Shown here piece by piece: positions 1 through 6,423 of a stretch of DNA of 7,231 nucleotides; within the stretch, counting starts at the first letter, position 1, and each line of letters starts with the position of its first letter. A model generated the notes under the pieces. That model searched no databases. It was not told where the DNA came from and worked only from the letters and a program-made list of their open reading frames with translations. Made by a program: the position numbers and the translations under genes. The DNA comes from an uncultured Clostridia bacterium (lineage in GTDB: Bacteria; Bacillota; Clostridia; Oscillospirales; CAG-272), in contig CAMJDE010000092.1 of the NCBI GenBank assembly GCA_946404295.1, positions 1 to 7,231 on the forward strand, read 5' to 3'.

Positions 1-1
1 G

Positions 2-1054
2 CGCGACGGCGTGTCGCTTCGCGAAGCGATCATCGTTCGTGCGCTCGCGATCCTTGCCGCCCTGATCGTTTGCGCGATTCTGACGGTCGTCGTCACCCGC
101 GACAATCCTTTCTCGATCTACGCGACCATTTTCAAGGGTGCGTTCGGCAAGGGAAGAGGGTTCGTCACGATCCACGAGATCGCGATCCTGCTCTGCGTGT
201 CGCTTGCCGTGACGCCCGCGTTCCGGATGCACTTCTGGAACATCGGCGCGGAGGGGCAGACCCTGATCGGCGGTCTTGCGACCGCGCTCGTGATGTTTTG
301 GTTCCACGACAAGGTTTCGGTCGGCGTTCTTGCCCTTTTGATGCTTGCCGCCGGGTTGTTTGCCGGTGCCGTCTGGGGCGTTCTTCCCGCCATTTTCAAG
401 GCGCAGTGGAACACCAACGAAACGCTCTTTACCCTGATGATGAACTACGTCGCGATCCAGCTTGTCGAGTACTTCCTCAAGATCGCGGATAAGAGCGGTT
501 CCAACGTGGTCGGACCCCGCCTTCTCGGAAACGGTTTGCCCGAGCTCTTCGGCGTTCAATATCTCTTCAACATCCTCGTCGTTGCGTTTTTGACCGTGAT
601 CCTGTATATCTACCTGCGGTACAGCAAACACGGCTACGAGATCTCGGTCGTCGGCGAGAGCGAGAACACCGCGCGCTATATCGGGATCAACGTCAAAAAG
701 GTCGTGATCCGCACGATGATCCTCTCGGGCGCCCTCTGCGGTCTTGCCGGGTTCCTGATCGTCGGCGGAGCGTCCCATTCGATCAATAAGGATATCGTCG
801 GCGGGCGCGGCTTTACTGCCATTATGGTTTCCTGGCTCGCCAAGTTCAACCCCCTGATGATGATTTTGACGACGCTGCTACTCGTCTTTATGGCGCGCGG
901 CGCCGACGAGGTCTCGACGATGTTCGGTCTGAATAAATCCTTTTCGGACATCATCACCGGAATCATCCTGTTCTTTATCATCGGCTGCGAGTTCTTTATC
1001 CGGTACCGCGTTCATATCGACCGTCCGGAAGCCCAAGGAAAGGAGGAGAACTGA
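2..1054 (+). CDS. Nucleoside/simple-sugar ABC importer permease, NupP (YufP)-like; 5' end cut by window
   Basis: This is an integral membrane permease of a BMP/Nup-type ABC importer, BPD_transp_2 family, which also includes branched-chain amino acid and ribose permeases. It is very hydrophobic, with about nine to ten membrane segments. Family motifs are visible: FWNIGAEGQ at residues 75-83 (numbering from the GTG at 11), NETLFTLMMNY at 136-146, and the cytoplasmic coupling stretch GESENTARYIGIN at 215-227, which usually contacts the ATPase. The C-terminal motif GRGFTAIMVSWLAKFNP (265-281) also fits. The frame is open back to base 2, and no ribosome binding site is visible before the GTG at 11, so the true start is probably upstream. 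From that GTG the protein is 347 residues, close to the usual length of about 350. The ATPase and the BMP-family lipoprotein should lie just upstream. The family is certain; the substrate (guanosine, other nucleosides, or a sugar) is inferred only from family resemblance. Confidence 0.92.
   Translation, partial: RDGVSLREAIIVRALAILAALIVCAILTVVVTRDNPFSIYATIFKGAFGKGRGFVTIHEIAILLCVSLAVTPAFRMHFWNIGAEGQTLIGGLATALVMFWFHDKVSVGVLALLMLAAGLFAGAVWGVLPAIFKAQWNTNETLFTLMMNYVAIQLVEYFLKIADKSGSNVVGPRLLGNGLPELFGVQYLFNILVVAFLTVILYIYLRYSKHGYEISVVGESENTARYIGINVKKVVIRTMILSGALCGLAGFLIVGGASHSINKDIVGGRGFTAIMVSWLAKFNPLMMILTTLLLVFMARGADEVSTMFGLNKSFSDIITGIILFFIIGCEFFIRYRVHIDRPEAQGKEEN
1039..1046 (+). promoter_or_regulatory. 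Ribosome binding site of second permease
   Basis: AAAGGAGG lies inside the last codons of the first permease gene, 11 bases before the ATG at 1058. It fixes that start and suggests that translation of the two permeases is linked. Confidence 0.8.
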
Positions 1055-1057
1055 TCC

Positions 1058-2035
1058 ATGGATCTGATCGCGTTTTTTATCAACCGCGCCATCATGCAGG
1101 GAACTCCGCTCCTTTTCGGCGCGACGGGTGAGATCGTGACCGAGAAATCGGGGAACCTGAACCTCGGTATCCCCGGCATTATGTATATCGGCGCGATTTC
1201 CGGCGTTATCGGCACCTTCTTCTACGAGAACTCTCCGATCTTCGTTCCCGCCATCGGCGTCCTGATCGCTCTGATCTCGTGCCTGATCGGGTCGCTGCTC
1301 GCTTCGCTGATCTACTGCTTCCTGACCATCACGCTCCGAGCCAACCAGAACGTGACGGGACTTGCCCTGACGACCTTCGGCGTCGGGTTCGGTAACTTCT
1401 TCGGCGGTTCGCTGATCAAGATCACCAAGAGTTCGGTTCCTTACATCGCTCTCACCGAGACCGGCGAGGCGTTTTCCTGGCATCTGCCGTTCGCCGACGG
1501 AATGGGCTGGTTCGGAACGCTGCTGTTCTCCTACGGCTTTATGGTCTATCTCGCCGTTGCGCTCGCGATCCTTGCGTCTTGGTTCTTAAAAAAGACAAGA
1601 CCGGGTCTTTATCTGCGTGCGATCGGCGAAAATCCCGCTACGGCGGACGCCGCGGGCATCAACGTCACCCGCTACAAGTACGTCGCCACCTGCGTCGGCG
1701 GTATGATCGCCGGGCTGGGCGGACTGTTCTTCATTATGGACTATTCGGGCGGTATCTGGTCGAACAACGGCTTCGGCGACCGCGGCTGGCTTGCGATCGC
1801 GATCGTGATTTTCGCGATCTGGCGCCCTTCGCTCGCGATCCCCGCATCCTATCTGTTCGGCGCTTTGTATATTCTCTTCCACTATCTCTCGCTGCCGATG
1901 CAGATGATCCCCATTCTGCAGATGCTTCCGTACGTCGTTACGATCCTTGCCCTGATCGTGACCAGCGTCCGCAAGAAACGCGAGAATCAGCCCCCCGCAA
2001 GTCTCGGACTCTCGTATTTCCGAGAGGAACGGTAG
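1058..2035 (+). CDS. Nucleoside/simple-sugar ABC importer permease, NupQ (YufQ)-like
   Basis: This is the second permease subunit of the same importer, expected to form a heterodimer with the upstream permease in the cytoplasmic membrane. It has 325 residues (the family is usually about 305-320) and is hydrophobic throughout. Family landmarks are GEIVTEKSGNLNLGIPG (residues 24-40), the ATPase-coupling stretch GENPATADAAGIN (190-202), and GFGDRGWLAIAIVIFAIWRP (238-257). The ATG follows the upstream stop by only 3 bases and has a strong ribosome binding site. Many relatives have Glu where this protein has Pro39 in the NLGxxG motif; I regard that as a subgroup difference. An AT-rich codon run at 1586-1600 (TTA AAA AAG ACA AGA) stands out against the GC-rich codon use around it and encodes a basic cytoplasmic patch (L177 to R181). 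Family assignment is firm; the transported solute is not determined. Confidence 0.93.
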   Translation: MDLIAFFINRAIMQGTPLLFGATGEIVTEKSGNLNLGIPGIMYIGAISGVIGTFFYENSPIFVPAIGVLIALISCLIGSLLASLIYCFLTITLRANQNVTGLALTTFGVGFGNFFGGSLIKITKSSVPYIALTETGEAFSWHLPFADGMGWFGTLLFSYGFMVYLAVALAILASWFLKKTRPGLYLRAIGENPATADAAGINVTRYKYVATCVGGMIAGLGGLFFIMDYSGGIWSNNGFGDRGWLAIAIVIFAIWRPSLAIPASYLFGALYILFHYLSLPMQMIPILQMLPYVVTILALIVTSVRKKRENQPPASLGLSYFREER

Positions 2036-2045
2036 TCCCCTCGCT

Positions 2046-2080
2046 CCGCCCGACGGATTTCCGCCGGGCGGTTTTCCTTT
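2046..2080 (+). terminator. Intrinsic terminator of the ABC importer operon
   Basis: CCGCCCG (2046-2052) pairs with CGGGCGG (2065-2071). Inside, CGG (2054-2056) pairs with CCG (2061-2063) around an ATTT loop, with one A/C mismatch between the two helices. A T-rich tail (TTTTCCTTTTG, then more T) follows at once. It begins 10 bases after the permease stop codon, so the importer operon ends here. Confidence 0.88.
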
Positions 2081-2207
2081 TGTTCCTTGTTTTTCCGCCC
2101 CGTTCGTTTTTTCTCCGGTTTCGGATAATTGCGCTAAAATCGACAAACAATAACCGGGCGAACGGTAAAAGGAGACGTGCGCTCGGTTTGCCGTTTCCGA
2201 GGAAAAC

Positions 2208-2216
2208 AGGAAAGGA
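2208..2216 (+). promoter_or_regulatory. Ribosome binding site of spoVT
   Basis: AGGAAAGGA ends 10 bases before the ATG at 2227. An in-frame TGA at 2218-2220 rules out any start further upstream, so this site decides the start. Confidence 0.7.
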
Positions 2217-2226
2217 ATGAACAATT

Positions 2227-2778
2227 ATGAAAGCAACCGGAATCGTCCGCAGGATCGACGATCTCGGACGCGTCGTGATCCCGAAAGAGATCCGACGCAC
2301 CATGCGGATCCGCGAAGGGGATCCCCTTGAAATATACACCGACAGGGACGGAGAGGTCATTTTCAAGAAATACTCTCCGATCGGGGAACTGACCGCCTTC
2401 GCGACCCAGTACGCCGAGACGCTGCACAAGACGGGAGGGCTGACCGTCGCGGTGACCGACCGCGACGCGGTGATCGCCGTCTCGGGGCTCCCGAAGAAGG
2501 AGTATCTCGAAAAGAAACTGACCCCCGAGATCGAGAAGGTGATGGAGGGGCGCTCGCTCTACTCCTATCGCACGGGCGAGGATCGCATCGCCCTGATCGA
2601 CGAGGGAATGACGGGTTACGTCCGCGTGGCGATGCCGATCGTCGCGGACGGCGACGTCGTCGGATGCGTCTGCTCGCTCTCGGGCGGGGACGAAAAGAAG
2701 GAGAACCCCGGCGAGGACGTCGAGACAAAACTGATCGCGACGGCGGCTTCGTTCCTCGGTCATCAGATCGGGGACTGA
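2227..2778 (+). CDS. spoVT: Stage V sporulation protein T (AbrB-type transcription regulator)
   Basis: SpoVT is a tetrameric DNA-binding protein that, in Bacillus subtilis, fine-tunes sigma-G-dependent gene expression in the forespore and influences spore coat and germination. Here it has 183 residues (B. subtilis SpoVT is about 178). Residues 1-50 form the swapped-hairpin AbrB/SpoVT DNA-binding domain, with the signature ATGIVRRIDDLGRVVIPKEI (3-22), Arg-rich recognition residues R8, R9, R15, R23, R24, and the hydrophobic end EGDPLEIY. Residues about 56-183 match the SpoVT GAF-like domain, containing GGLTVAVTDRDAVIAVSG and a C-terminal stretch that fits the tetramerising helix. The C-terminal domain makes SpoVT much more likely than the short regulators AbrB or Abh. 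The gene stands alone between two intrinsic terminators, so it must have its own promoter in the 150 bases upstream, where no strong sigma-A promoter is seen. That fits a sporulation sigma factor, but the promoter is not proven. Confidence 0.93.
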   Translation: MKATGIVRRIDDLGRVVIPKEIRRTMRIREGDPLEIYTDRDGEVIFKKYSPIGELTAFATQYAETLHKTGGLTVAVTDRDAVIAVSGLPKKEYLEKKLTPEIEKVMEGRSLYSYRTGEDRIALIDEGMTGYVRVAMPIVADGDVVGCVCSLSGGDEKKENPGEDVETKLIATAASFLGHQIGD

Positions 2779-2782
2779 AAAC

Positions 2783-2825
2783 CGAAGACCCGGACGGACG
2801 AGCGCCGCCCGGGTTTCGTCTTTTC
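2783..2825 (+). terminator. Intrinsic terminator of spoVT
   Basis: ACCCGG (2788-2793) pairs with CCGGGT (2809-2814), and CGAA (2783-2786) pairs with TTCG (2815-2818) with G2787 bulged. The loop region contains a further possible CGG/CCG pairing. The tail TCTTTT follows. It starts 4 bases after the spoVT stop and closes that transcription unit just before the next promoter. Confidence 0.75.
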
Positions 2826-2845
2826 CCCGCTTTTCCCGAAAATGA

Positions 2846-2874
2846 TTGACAGACGGGGAATAAAAAGGTATAAT
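2846..2874 (+). promoter_or_regulatory. Consensus sigma-A promoter of the ymfF-ymfH-lgt-folD operon
   Basis: A perfect -35 box TTGACA (2846-2851) and a perfect -10 box TATAAT (2869-2874) are separated by exactly 17 bases. The start of transcription should be near 2881, which gives a leader of about 54 bases before ymfF. All 12 consensus bases match, so strong constitutive housekeeping transcription is likely. No operator-like palindrome is evident over the promoter. Confidence 0.92.
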
Positions 2875-2892
2875 AATAACGTTGCGAGTAAA

Positions 2893-2907
2893 CGGGGCTC
2901 GTCCCCG
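2893..2907 (+). other. Small hairpin in the ymfF operon leader
   Basis: CGGGG (2893-2897) and CCCCG (2903-2907) can form a 5-bp GC-rich stem with a CTCGT loop, about 12 bases after the predicted transcription start. It is not followed by a T-run, so it is not a terminator. It could stabilise the 5' end of the mRNA. The leader is too short for a known riboswitch class. Confidence 0.5.
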
Positions 2908-2934
2908 AATTTCAAGAGTTAAGAAAGAACCGTT

Positions 2935-4233
2935 ATGCGTAAAACCGAAACCCTGACGCTCTCCCCGGGGATCGCTCTCGATTACATCCCGACCGACGAC
3001 TACAAGAACGCTTCGTTTGCCGTCGGATTCAAGTATAAGGTCAAACGAGACAGATCCTCCGCCGATATGATGCTGGCAAGACTCCTGTTCCGTACCTCGG
3101 CGGATTACCCGACCCACGCGTCGTTTTCCCGTCGGCTCGAGGAACTGTATTCCACCGACGTCTCGGTTCAATCGATGCGGATCGCCGATTTTCGCGTCGC
3201 TCTCTTCCAGGCGACCTACCTCGACGAGCCTTACGTTCACGCGATCCCGGACTTTACCCATGCGGTCCTGTCGTTTGTCGCCGGGGCGATCCTGCGTCCC
3301 GCCCTTGACCGAAACGGGCGCTTTCCCCTCGACGCGATCGCGCAGGAGAAAACGGCGCTTCTCGACCAGATCCGGTCGATCAAGAACAGCAAACCCGCCT
3401 ACGCCTATATGCGGCTTGCGGAGATCACCCGGGATCCGCACCTCTACGACGTCCCCGATTACGGAACCGAAGAGGAGATCGAGGCGATCACCGCCGAAAC
3501 GCTTCACCTTCGCTACGTCGATATGCTGTCTCGGTCGGAGATCCGATTCGTTTACGCGGGTACGCTTTCCATCGACACGGTCGCCGGATATATCCGCAAA
3601 CAGTTTTCATCGATCCTGACCCCCCGACGTCCGCTCTCCGGGAAGATCAGTTTTCCGCACCGCGCCGCGCACCGTCCGATCCTTCGCGAGATCGAGAAGA
3701 CCGACGGGGAGCAGGCGATCCTCGGTCTCAGCTATCGTCTTCCGATCGGGCTCGGGGACCCGGGGACCGAACGGCTGACCATGCTTTCGGCTGTCTTATC
3801 CGACGCTCCGATGTCGCTTTTGTTCTCCGAGGTGCGCGAGAAGAGCGGGTATTGCTATTCGATCCGCTCGGCGGTGCGGCTCTCAAACCGCAATCTCTTC
3901 ATCTTTTGCGGGATCGAACCGGGATGCGAGAGGTCGGTCGAACGCGCCGTTTCGCGCGTTCTGACGACCGTCCGGACGGGGAAGACAGATCCCGCGCTTC
4001 TCACGGCAGCCCTCGCTTACCTGCGTATGACCGTCGCCTCGGTCTGGGAGAACGTCGACGCGGCGGCAAACTACGTTCTGATGCGCCGTCTGTTCGATCG
4101 CCCGATCGACCCCGACGAATTGATCGAGTTGTGCGGAAAAGTCACGGAATCGACGCTTGCCGACCTGATGAAACGGGTTCGTCCCGACGCCGTTTACCTT
4201 CTTACGCCGAAGGGAGGCGATTGTTGTGGCTGA
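2935..4233 (+). CDS. ymfF: M16-family non-catalytic subunit, YmfF (EF-P 5-aminopentanol modification-associated protein YfmF)
   Basis: This is a 432-residue M16B-type peptidase homologue of the YmfF family, usually about 420-430 residues, with an N-terminal M16 domain (about 1-175) and a C-terminal M16 domain (about 180-420). No signal peptide is seen, so it is probably cytoplasmic. The HxxEH zinc motif is absent: where the partner has HFLEH, this protein has MMLAR (residues 45-49). It keeps the C-terminal domain motif SEVREKSGYCYS (298-309), including R301 and Y308, the Arg/Tyr pair that binds substrate in the non-catalytic subunit of heterodimeric M16B enzymes. It is therefore probably the inactive partner of the next gene product. 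The ATG has only a weak ribosome binding site (AAGAAAG, 2921-2927), but an in-frame TAA at 2920-2922 excludes an earlier start. It is the first gene after a consensus promoter and overlaps ymfH by 8 bases. In B. subtilis, homologues lie next to ymfI, a gene of EF-P modification; the true substrate is unknown. Confidence 0.88.
   Translation: MRKTETLTLSPGIALDYIPTDDYKNASFAVGFKYKVKRDRSSADMMLARLLFRTSADYPTHASFSRRLEELYSTDVSVQSMRIADFRVALFQATYLDEPYVHAIPDFTHAVLSFVAGAILRPALDRNGRFPLDAIAQEKTALLDQIRSIKNSKPAYAYMRLAEITRDPHLYDVPDYGTEEEIEAITAETLHLRYVDMLSRSEIRFVYAGTLSIDTVAGYIRKQFSSILTPRRPLSGKISFPHRAAHRPILREIEKTDGEQAILGLSYRLPIGLGDPGTERLTMLSAVLSDAPMSLLFSEVREKSGYCYSIRSAVRLSNRNLFIFCGIEPGCERSVERAVSRVLTTVRTGKTDPALLTAALAYLRMTVASVWENVDAAANYVLMRRLFDRPIDPDELIELCGKVTESTLADLMKRVRPDAVYLLTPKGGDCCG
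4210..4217 (+). promoter_or_regulatory. Ribosome binding site deciding the GTG start of ymfH
   Basis: AAGGGAGG within the 3' end of ymfF lies 8 bases before the GTG at 4226. This supports GTG as the initiation codon. A TTG at 4223 is in frame but is spaced less well. Confidence 0.7.
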
Positions 4234-5536
4234 CGTGATCCTGCACGATTATCCCGCCTTCCGCGAAAAGTACTACGAGATTCGCCGCGCGGGGCTTCCC
4301 GTCGTCTACCTGATCCCGAAAAAGCGTTCGACGTACTACGCCGTTCTGCGCGTCGGGATCGGTTCCTACGACCGTTTTTACCGCGACGGTGAAAAGATTT
4401 GCCCCGTGATCCCGGGGACCGCGCACTTTCTGGAACACAAGCTTTTCGCCAACCCCGACGGGAGCGACGCGATGGAGCGTTTGCGCGATCTCGGCGCCGA
4501 CGCCAACGCCTACACCGTCGGGACGTCGACCTGCTATCTCTTCAACTGCCGGGACAACTTCGCGGCGTCGCTTTCCGAACTGTTATCGTTCGTGTCCGAG
4601 CCGTGGTTTACCCGGGAGAACGTTGCGCTTGAAAAAAAGATCATTCTCCAGGAAGCGGCGATGTACGTCGATTCGCCGTCCTCCCGTCTGATGCGCGGGG
4701 CGCTTCGTCAACTTTACCGCGAACACCCGATCCGGGACGAGATCGTCGGCACGCCCGGCTCGATCAAAAGAATCACGCCGTCTCATCTCTTGCGCGTCTA
4801 CCGCGCGTTCTACCATACGGGGAATATGCAGCTTTTCGTTGCGGGCGATCTGACGCCGGACGACCTTCTTTCGGCGCTCTCGGGCGTCGTGATGCCGACG
4901 CGGGACGGGGATTTCCGCGTGCCGCCCGCGCCCGAAACGGGGAAAACCGTATCCTCCGTTTCGGTCACCCGGCGCCGGGTCAGCAAACCGCTTTTTGCCG
5001 TGATGCGCGGTTTTCCGGAACCTTCCGGGACTCCGCTCGAACAACACCGTGAAATGCTCGCCCTGAGCGTCGTCAACGCCCACCTCTTCGGTGAATCGGG
5101 CGCGCTTTACAACGATCTGAAGGATCGGGGGCTCGTAACGTCCCCCCTGCGCTGCGTCGTCGAGTGGAATCCCGGCGTCTGCTTCATCTACGCGTCGGGA
5201 CAGACTTCCGAACCGCGGAAGGTATACGCGGCGATCCGCGAGAGGATCCGCGATCTGATAACCGCGGGGATCCCCGACGCCGACGTTTCGCGTCTTGTCC
5301 GCGCCCAGTACGCCGAGGAGGTCGCGTCGTTTGACGACGTCGAGGACCTTGTGGACGAGTTTTGCGAGGTGATCCCCGACGGGGTCGATCCCTACGGCGT
5401 CGCGTCGCTGTTCGGTTCGATCACGCCCGAATATGTCAATTCGGTTCTGCAAAAATACTACGCGGGCGATCGTCTGAACCTGACGGTGATCCGCCCCGAC
5501 TCGAAAAACCCGCAAGAAAGTGAGGACGAAGAATGA
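4226..5536 (+). CDS. ymfH: M16-family zinc peptidase, YmfH (EF-P 5-aminopentanol modification-associated protein YfmH)
   Basis: This is the catalytic member of the YmfF/YmfH pair, 436 residues, with two M16 domains (about 20-190 and 195-425) and no signal peptide. The inverted zinc motif HFLEH is at residues 67-71 (H67 and H71 as ligands, E70 as catalytic base). The expected downstream acidic pair is E136 and E143 in ALEKKIILQE, with E143 the likely third zinc ligand. The C-terminal domain has LYNDLKDRGLVT where YmfF has the R/Y motif, so this subunit lacks the Arg/Tyr pair and would need its partner for substrate binding. It starts with GTG, overlaps ymfF by 8 bases and overlaps lgt by 4 (ATGA), which indicates coupled translation and equal output. 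Metallopeptidase chemistry is well supported by the residues. The association with EF-P modification comes from family naming and B. subtilis context, not from anything in this window. Confidence 0.92.
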   Translation: MADVILHDYPAFREKYYEIRRAGLPVVYLIPKKRSTYYAVLRVGIGSYDRFYRDGEKICPVIPGTAHFLEHKLFANPDGSDAMERLRDLGADANAYTVGTSTCYLFNCRDNFAASLSELLSFVSEPWFTRENVALEKKIILQEAAMYVDSPSSRLMRGALRQLYREHPIRDEIVGTPGSIKRITPSHLLRVYRAFYHTGNMQLFVAGDLTPDDLLSALSGVVMPTRDGDFRVPPAPETGKTVSSVSVTRRRVSKPLFAVMRGFPEPSGTPLEQHREMLALSVVNAHLFGESGALYNDLKDRGLVTSPLRCVVEWNPGVCFIYASGQTSEPRKVYAAIRERIRDLITAGIPDADVSRLVRAQYAEEVASFDDVEDLVDEFCEVIPDGVDPYGVASLFGSITPEYVNSVLQKYYAGDRLNLTVIRPDSKNPQESEDEE

Positions 5537-6423
5537 ATCTGCTTGCGACCGAACGCATCTCCACGGTCTCTTTTCCCGGACTCGGGATCGGCGAGTTCAA
5601 ACTCGACAGCGTGGCGTTCACGCTCTTCGGGCGGTTCGATATCGCCTGGTACGCGCTGTTCATCACGCTCGGGATCATTTCGGCGTTCGTTTATATCAAT
5701 TACCGGATCAAGGAGTTCGGCTGGAACTTCGATCTTCTGCTTGATATCGGGCTTCCGACCGTCGTGTTCGGCGTGATCGGAACGCGGCTTTACTACGTTC
5801 TCACCAAGCTGGACGAGTTCCACAGTTTCTACGACGTGATCGCCATCTGGAACGGCGGGCTCGGTATCTACGGCGGGCTGATCGCCGGGGGGATCACGGT
5901 ATTCGTGATGACGCGGATCAAGAAGATCAGTTTTATGCGGTTTGCCGACTGCGTTTGCCCGTCCCTGATCCTGGCGCAGGCGATCGGCAGATGGGGCAAC
6001 TTTATGAACGGCGAGGCGTTCGGCTCAAAGACCTCAATCTTCTGTCGGATGGGGCTGTCGAACTTTCTGACCGGCTACGAGACGTGGTACGTTCACCCGA
6101 CCTTCCTCTACGAGTCGCTCTGGAACGTCCTCGGGTTCGTTCTCGTCAACCTGTTCTACCGGCACAGAAAATACGACGGACAGGTCTTTCATCTTGTGTT
6201 CGCGTGGTACGGGTTCGGGCGGATGTTCATTGAACTGCTCCGCGCCGACTCGCTCTACCTGATCCCGCATCACGAGGTCTGGTACAATAAGATCTCGGTG
6301 ATCGTCGGTTTCCTTGCCTTCGTGATCGCTACGGCCTGGATGACCGTCAAACTGATCCGCATCAAGCAGGGCAAGGAACAGGGAAGAAACAACAAGACCG
6401 AAACGGAGGAACCGAAAGTATGA
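5533..6423 (+). CDS. lgt: Phosphatidylglycerol--prolipoprotein diacylglyceryl transferase
   Basis: Lgt is the membrane enzyme that moves a diacylglyceryl group from phosphatidylglycerol to the lipobox cysteine of prelipoproteins, the first step of lipoprotein maturation. The 296-residue protein has about seven membrane segments and the Lgt signature GRWGNFMNGEAFG at residues 152-164; R153, N156 and E161 match the essential R143, N146 and E151 of E. coli. Other landmarks are RFDIAWYAL (34-42), HPTFLYES (188-195), and GFGRMFIELLR (227-237), where R230 and E234 match R239 and E243. The segment WNGGLGIYGG has Y113 at the position of E. coli H103. The end is a basic and acidic cytoplasmic tail (about 276-296). 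The ATG overlaps the ymfH stop (ATGA) with a GAGG-type binding site at 5522-5525, and the stop overlaps folD in the same way. Identity is certain from the signature. Confidence 0.97.
   Translation: MNLLATERISTVSFPGLGIGEFKLDSVAFTLFGRFDIAWYALFITLGIISAFVYINYRIKEFGWNFDLLLDIGLPTVVFGVIGTRLYYVLTKLDEFHSFYDVIAIWNGGLGIYGGLIAGGITVFVMTRIKKISFMRFADCVCPSLILAQAIGRWGNFMNGEAFGSKTSIFCRMGLSNFLTGYETWYVHPTFLYESLWNVLGFVLVNLFYRHRKYDGQVFHLVFAWYGFGRMFIELLRADSLYLIPHHEVWYNKISVIVGFLAFVIATAWMTVKLIRIKQGKEQGRNNKTETEEPKV
6405..6410 (+). promoter_or_regulatory. Ribosome binding site of folD
   Basis: GGAGGA inside the tail of lgt is 9 bases before the ATG at 6420 and supports that start within the ATGA overlap. Confidence 0.7.

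Noticed and set aside
1579..2220. Plus-strand 213-codon frame overlapping the end of permease 2
   Set aside because: The sequence is very Arg-rich and lacks family features, and it reads through the importer operon terminator. It is mentioned only in connection with the slippery heptamer.
2875..2934. Possible riboswitch or attenuator in the ymfF leader
   Set aside because: The leader is only about 54 bases, contains one 5-bp hairpin and has no T-run or known aptamer signature.
2134..3507. Long minus-strand open frame of 457 codons across spoVT and the start of ymfF
   Set aside because: It is antisense to two well-identified genes and crosses two intergenic regions, a terminator and the sigma-A promoter. 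Its product is rich in Arg, Asp and Gly with no recognisable domain, as expected of the shadow of GC-rich genes.
4583..5515. Minus-strand open frame of 310 codons inside ymfH
   Set aside because: It is fully antisense to a gene with intact catalytic motifs. The composition is Arg/Asp/Val rich and no ribosome binding site or domain supports it.
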